Program-made: the position numbers and the translations under genes
In this document: positions 5,989 through 6,184 of the stretch, piece by piece
How positions within the stretch are numbered: position 1 is the first letter of the stretch
How the letters are laid out: every line of letters starts with the position of its first letter
The notes under the pieces: generated by a model
What the model was told of the DNA's origin: nothing
The model's input: only the letters and a program-made list of their open reading frames with translations
Databases searched by the model: none
Origin: an uncultured Lachnospiraceae bacterium
Lineage (GTDB): Bacteria > Bacillota > Clostridia > Lachnospirales > Lachnospiraceae
DNA length: 6,184 nucleotides
Direction: 5' to 3'
Assembly: GCA_910585065.1 (NCBI GenBank)
Contig: CAJUCG010000208.1
Location: 1-6,184, forward strand

Positions 5989-6184
5989 CTTTGTTTCCTC
6001 CTTGATATTTTTTATTGCGATACTATTTAAAACACTGTCCGGTAATTCCCTGCCCGAAGTGGTGTTTTCTGATTCTTTGCTTGTCTTTCCAAGCATTTTT
6101 TTTGCCTTTTCAATGGTGTCCCGATCTAGCACCGTCGCCGCATTGTAATTCGCTGGTTTTTGCCCATTAAAAAAAGCCGATTTC
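5581..6184 (-). CDS. Head maturation protease, C-terminal part (S49/ClpP-like; 5' end outside window)
   Basis: The frame is open to the right edge, so only the last 200 residues are visible, and the catalytic domain with its Ser-Lys or Ser-His site is not in the window. The visible part starts SAFFNGQKPANYNAATVLDR, continues through a Ser/Lys-rich linker, and ends in a helical scaffold-type region with EELTAKYPALVQQIKESAA, ENARLKAIDEIAGQI and MKAKYGERKITAEALALEAF, finishing with the basic KFKRKRR. This E-x-ARLKAIDEIA helix is familiar from phage S49 peptidase C-termini. In lambda the corresponding gene C encodes the protease, and its 3' part doubles as the scaffold gene Nu3. The position just before the D and E homologues supports the call. 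A GTG at 6132 is in frame but has no ribosome binding site and is not the start. The stop is TAA. Confidence 0.85.
   Translation of the reverse strand, partial: KSAFFNGQKPANYNAATVLDRDTIEKAKKMLGKTSKESENTTSGRELPDSVLNSIAIKNIKEETKMEESEKISTVEELTAKYPALVQQIKESAALEATNAENARLKAIDEIAGQISDGMVMKAKYGERKITAEALALEAFKANGIMAAATLSNMKQDINESGTSEIMPTANAGFADSVESAEEQEVKVRNLAEKFKRKRR
5583..5588 (-). promoter_or_regulatory. Ribosome binding site of the decoration gene
   Basis: GGAGGT, 9 bases before the ATG at 5573, overlapping the end of the protease gene. It decides between this start and the upstream in-frame ATG at 5612. Confidence 0.75.
5997..6003 (-). promoter_or_regulatory. Internal ribosome binding site for the nested scaffold
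   Basis: AAGGAGG on the minus strand, 8 bases before the in-frame ATG at 5988. It lies inside the protease reading frame, encoding part of the IKEETK segment, and matches the strongest sites before the other genes here. Confidence 0.78.

Noticed and set aside
898..6090. Runs of seven to eight A or T in the sheath, Z, FII-position and protease genes as possible phase-variable or frameshift sites
   Set aside because: All are consistent with ordinary Lys or Phe codons in AT-rich DNA, the frames are intact, and no overlapping alternative frame follows.
6130..6132. GTG as the start of the protease/scaffold gene
   Set aside because: The frame is open upstream to the window edge with protein-like sequence, and no ribosome binding site precedes the GTG; the gene is simply cut by the window.
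5507..6148. A 213-codon open frame on the plus strand opposite the protease/scaffold gene
   Set aside because: Ser/Phe/Leu-rich composition typical of the reverse of a charged helical gene, no ribosome binding site of note, and wholly antisense to a well supported gene.
1..6184. The locus as a tailocin (phage-tail-like bacteriocin) rather than a phage
   Set aside because: Intact major capsid, decoration and protease/scaffold genes are present next to the tail genes, which tailocins lack.

Overview
The window is a slice of the head-and-tail structural module of a tailed, contractile-tail phage, most likely a prophage in a Gram-positive Bacillota host. Clostridia, possibly a Lachnospiraceae-like gut bacterium, is my guess. 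The reasons are moderately AT-rich DNA, very strong AAGGAGG-type ribosome binding sites before nearly every gene, some TTG starts, and protein families typical of Clostridial prophages. The host assignment is inference; no integrase, att site or bacterial gene is present. All genes lie on the minus strand, so transcription runs from position 6184 towards 1. There is no intergenic stretch longer than 20 bases, and I see no promoter, terminator, tRNA, repeat array or insertion sequence.

Head region, in transcription order (right to left): the C-terminal part of a head maturation protease (S49/ClpP-like) whose catalytic part lies beyond the right edge, with an apparent in-frame nested scaffold gene started by its own strong ribosome binding site; a lambda gpD-type head decoration protein; a lambda gpE-type major capsid protein; a small acidic protein in the lambda FI position; and a small protein in the FII (head-tail joining) position.

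Connector and tail region: a minor tail protein Z homologue; a protein in the gpU (tail terminator) position; an 78-80 residue protein of unknown function; the contractile tail sheath; the tail tube; and the first 31 codons of the next gene, which by position should be a tail assembly chaperone.

The genes form one tightly coupled translational unit: stop and start codons overlap or are separated by 0-20 bases, and several ribosome binding sites are written inside the last codons of the preceding gene. The order protease/scaffold - D - E - FI - FII - Z - U - tube - chaperone is the lambda order, with a two-gene cassette (small unknown plus sheath) sitting between U and the tube gene. The result is a contractile tail on a lambda-type head. 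Intact capsid genes next to the tail genes argue for a phage rather than a tailocin. I see no clearly new biological system. The points most worth a second look are the nested scaffold start, the sheath cassette in a lambda-ordered module, and the unassigned small proteins.
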